Part shown: one piece after another, positions 13,924 through 14,190 of the stretch
Numbering within the stretch: the stretch's first letter is position 1
Layout of the letters: every line of letters begins with the position of its first letter
Origin: Porphyromonadaceae bacterium UBA3318
Lineage (GTDB): Bacteria > Bacteroidota > Bacteroidia > Bacteroidales > Muribaculaceae
Length of the DNA stretch: 14,190 nucleotides
Assembly (NCBI GenBank): GCA_002361235.1
Contig: DESI01000085.1
Span: 1-14,190 of the forward strand
Direction of reading: 5' to 3'
The notes under the pieces: generated by a model
What the model was told of the DNA's origin: nothing
Database searches by the model: none
The model's input: only the letters and a program-made list of their open reading frames with translations
Program-made: the position numbers and the translations under genes

Positions 13924-13952
13924 GCAGGGATGACGTAGCCCGTCATCCCTGC
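13924..13952. terminator. Perfect 11-bp hairpin between convergent genes
   Basis: GCAGGGATGAC (13924-13934) and GTCATCCCTGC (13942-13952) are exact complements around the loop GTAGCCC. There is no T-tract on either side. It lies between the plus-strand membrane gene (ends 13885) and the minus-strand nuclease gene (ends 14002), where a bidirectional terminator is expected. Confidence 0.55.
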
Positions 13953-14001
13953 GCTATCCGCAAACGTAATACGTGGGAGTCCCTTCGAACTATCCGGCAG
14001 A

Positions 14002-14190
14002 TCAAACCTTAGTCGGGGTATTATTCAACTCTTTTTCTACTAAGCGAATCCGGGCTTGTAGCTCCTCTGCTGATGGAAGCAGATTGGAAGACGCTATCCG
14101 GACATTGTCATAAGAAGCGACTCCCATCGGTGTATGTATGCCTTTGAAAGCCCAACGCACATCGGTCTCATCCTTGTCACTGCATATCAG
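14002..14190 (-). CDS. C-terminal end of a probable DUF1016/PDDEXK (YhcG-like) nuclease, partial
   Basis: Only the last 62 residues are in the window; the gene continues beyond 14190. The visible sequence has LICSDKDETDVRWAFKGIHT, PMGVASYDN, then LLPSAEELQARIRLVEKEL. This pattern (a (L/I)LC..K(D) strand, a PIGV(A/S)xY turn and an LPSxEEL helix at the very end) matches the C-terminus of the YhcG/DUF1016 family, whose members have a predicted PDDEXK nuclease domain. They occur in accessory regions, often near restriction or defence genes. The catalytic residues lie upstream, outside the window, so activity cannot be judged. The assignment is from remembered family patterns; a different nuclease-like family is possible. 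Confidence 0.6.
   Translation of the reverse strand: MICSDKDETDVRWAFKGIHTPMGVASYDNVRIASSNLLPSAEELQARIRLVEKELNNTPTKV

Noticed and set aside
1..14190. CRISPR array, insertion sequence, tRNA or rRNA gene
   Set aside because: No regularly spaced repeats, transposase or integrase frames, or cloverleaf-like sequences were seen.

Overview
The window looks like a chromosomal segment of a Bacteroidales bacterium, probably a relatively GC-rich gut lineage such as the Muribaculaceae. Three things suggest this: Bacteroidetes-type promoters (TTTG or TTG, about 19-21 bases, then TAnnTTTG), weak or absent Shine-Dalgarno sequences, and the run ftsX - DUF3098 - uppP - truB - queA, which I know as a Bacteroidales arrangement. 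The family placement is an inference; no rRNA or other marker is present.

Positions 1-6460 are core genome. On the minus strand, mtaB (tRNA methylthiotransferase) and a family 2 glycosyltransferase are translationally coupled by an ATGA overlap. A divergent promoter region separates them from the plus-strand run ftsX, DUF3098, uppP, truB and queA, which serves cell division and peptidoglycan, undecaprenyl carrier recycling, and two tRNA modifications. A strong intrinsic terminator closes that run.

Positions 6460-8480 hold a minus-strand DUF4492 membrane protein and recO. The intergenic regions on either side of recO each carry a short, promoter-plus-terminator, non-coding transcription unit. 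The two units point away from recO and share a nearly identical 5' segment, so they look like two members of a small RNA family.

Positions 8480-10810 hold a compact ResB/CcsA-type cytochrome c assembly gene, preceded by a structured leader of about 400 bases. Directly behind it lies a start-less remnant that reads as part of a GH88/GH105 glycoside hydrolase joined in frame to the C-terminus of a DUF2264 protein.

Positions 10811-14190 look more AT-rich and accessory. They hold a membrane-anchored TPR/helix-turn-helix regulator, a perfect 22-bp inverted repeat built of 7-4-7 direct repeats just upstream of a promoter, two small unknown membrane proteins (the second apparently interrupted by an in-frame TGA), a perfect hairpin, and the C-terminal end of a probable DUF1016/PDDEXK nuclease on the minus strand.
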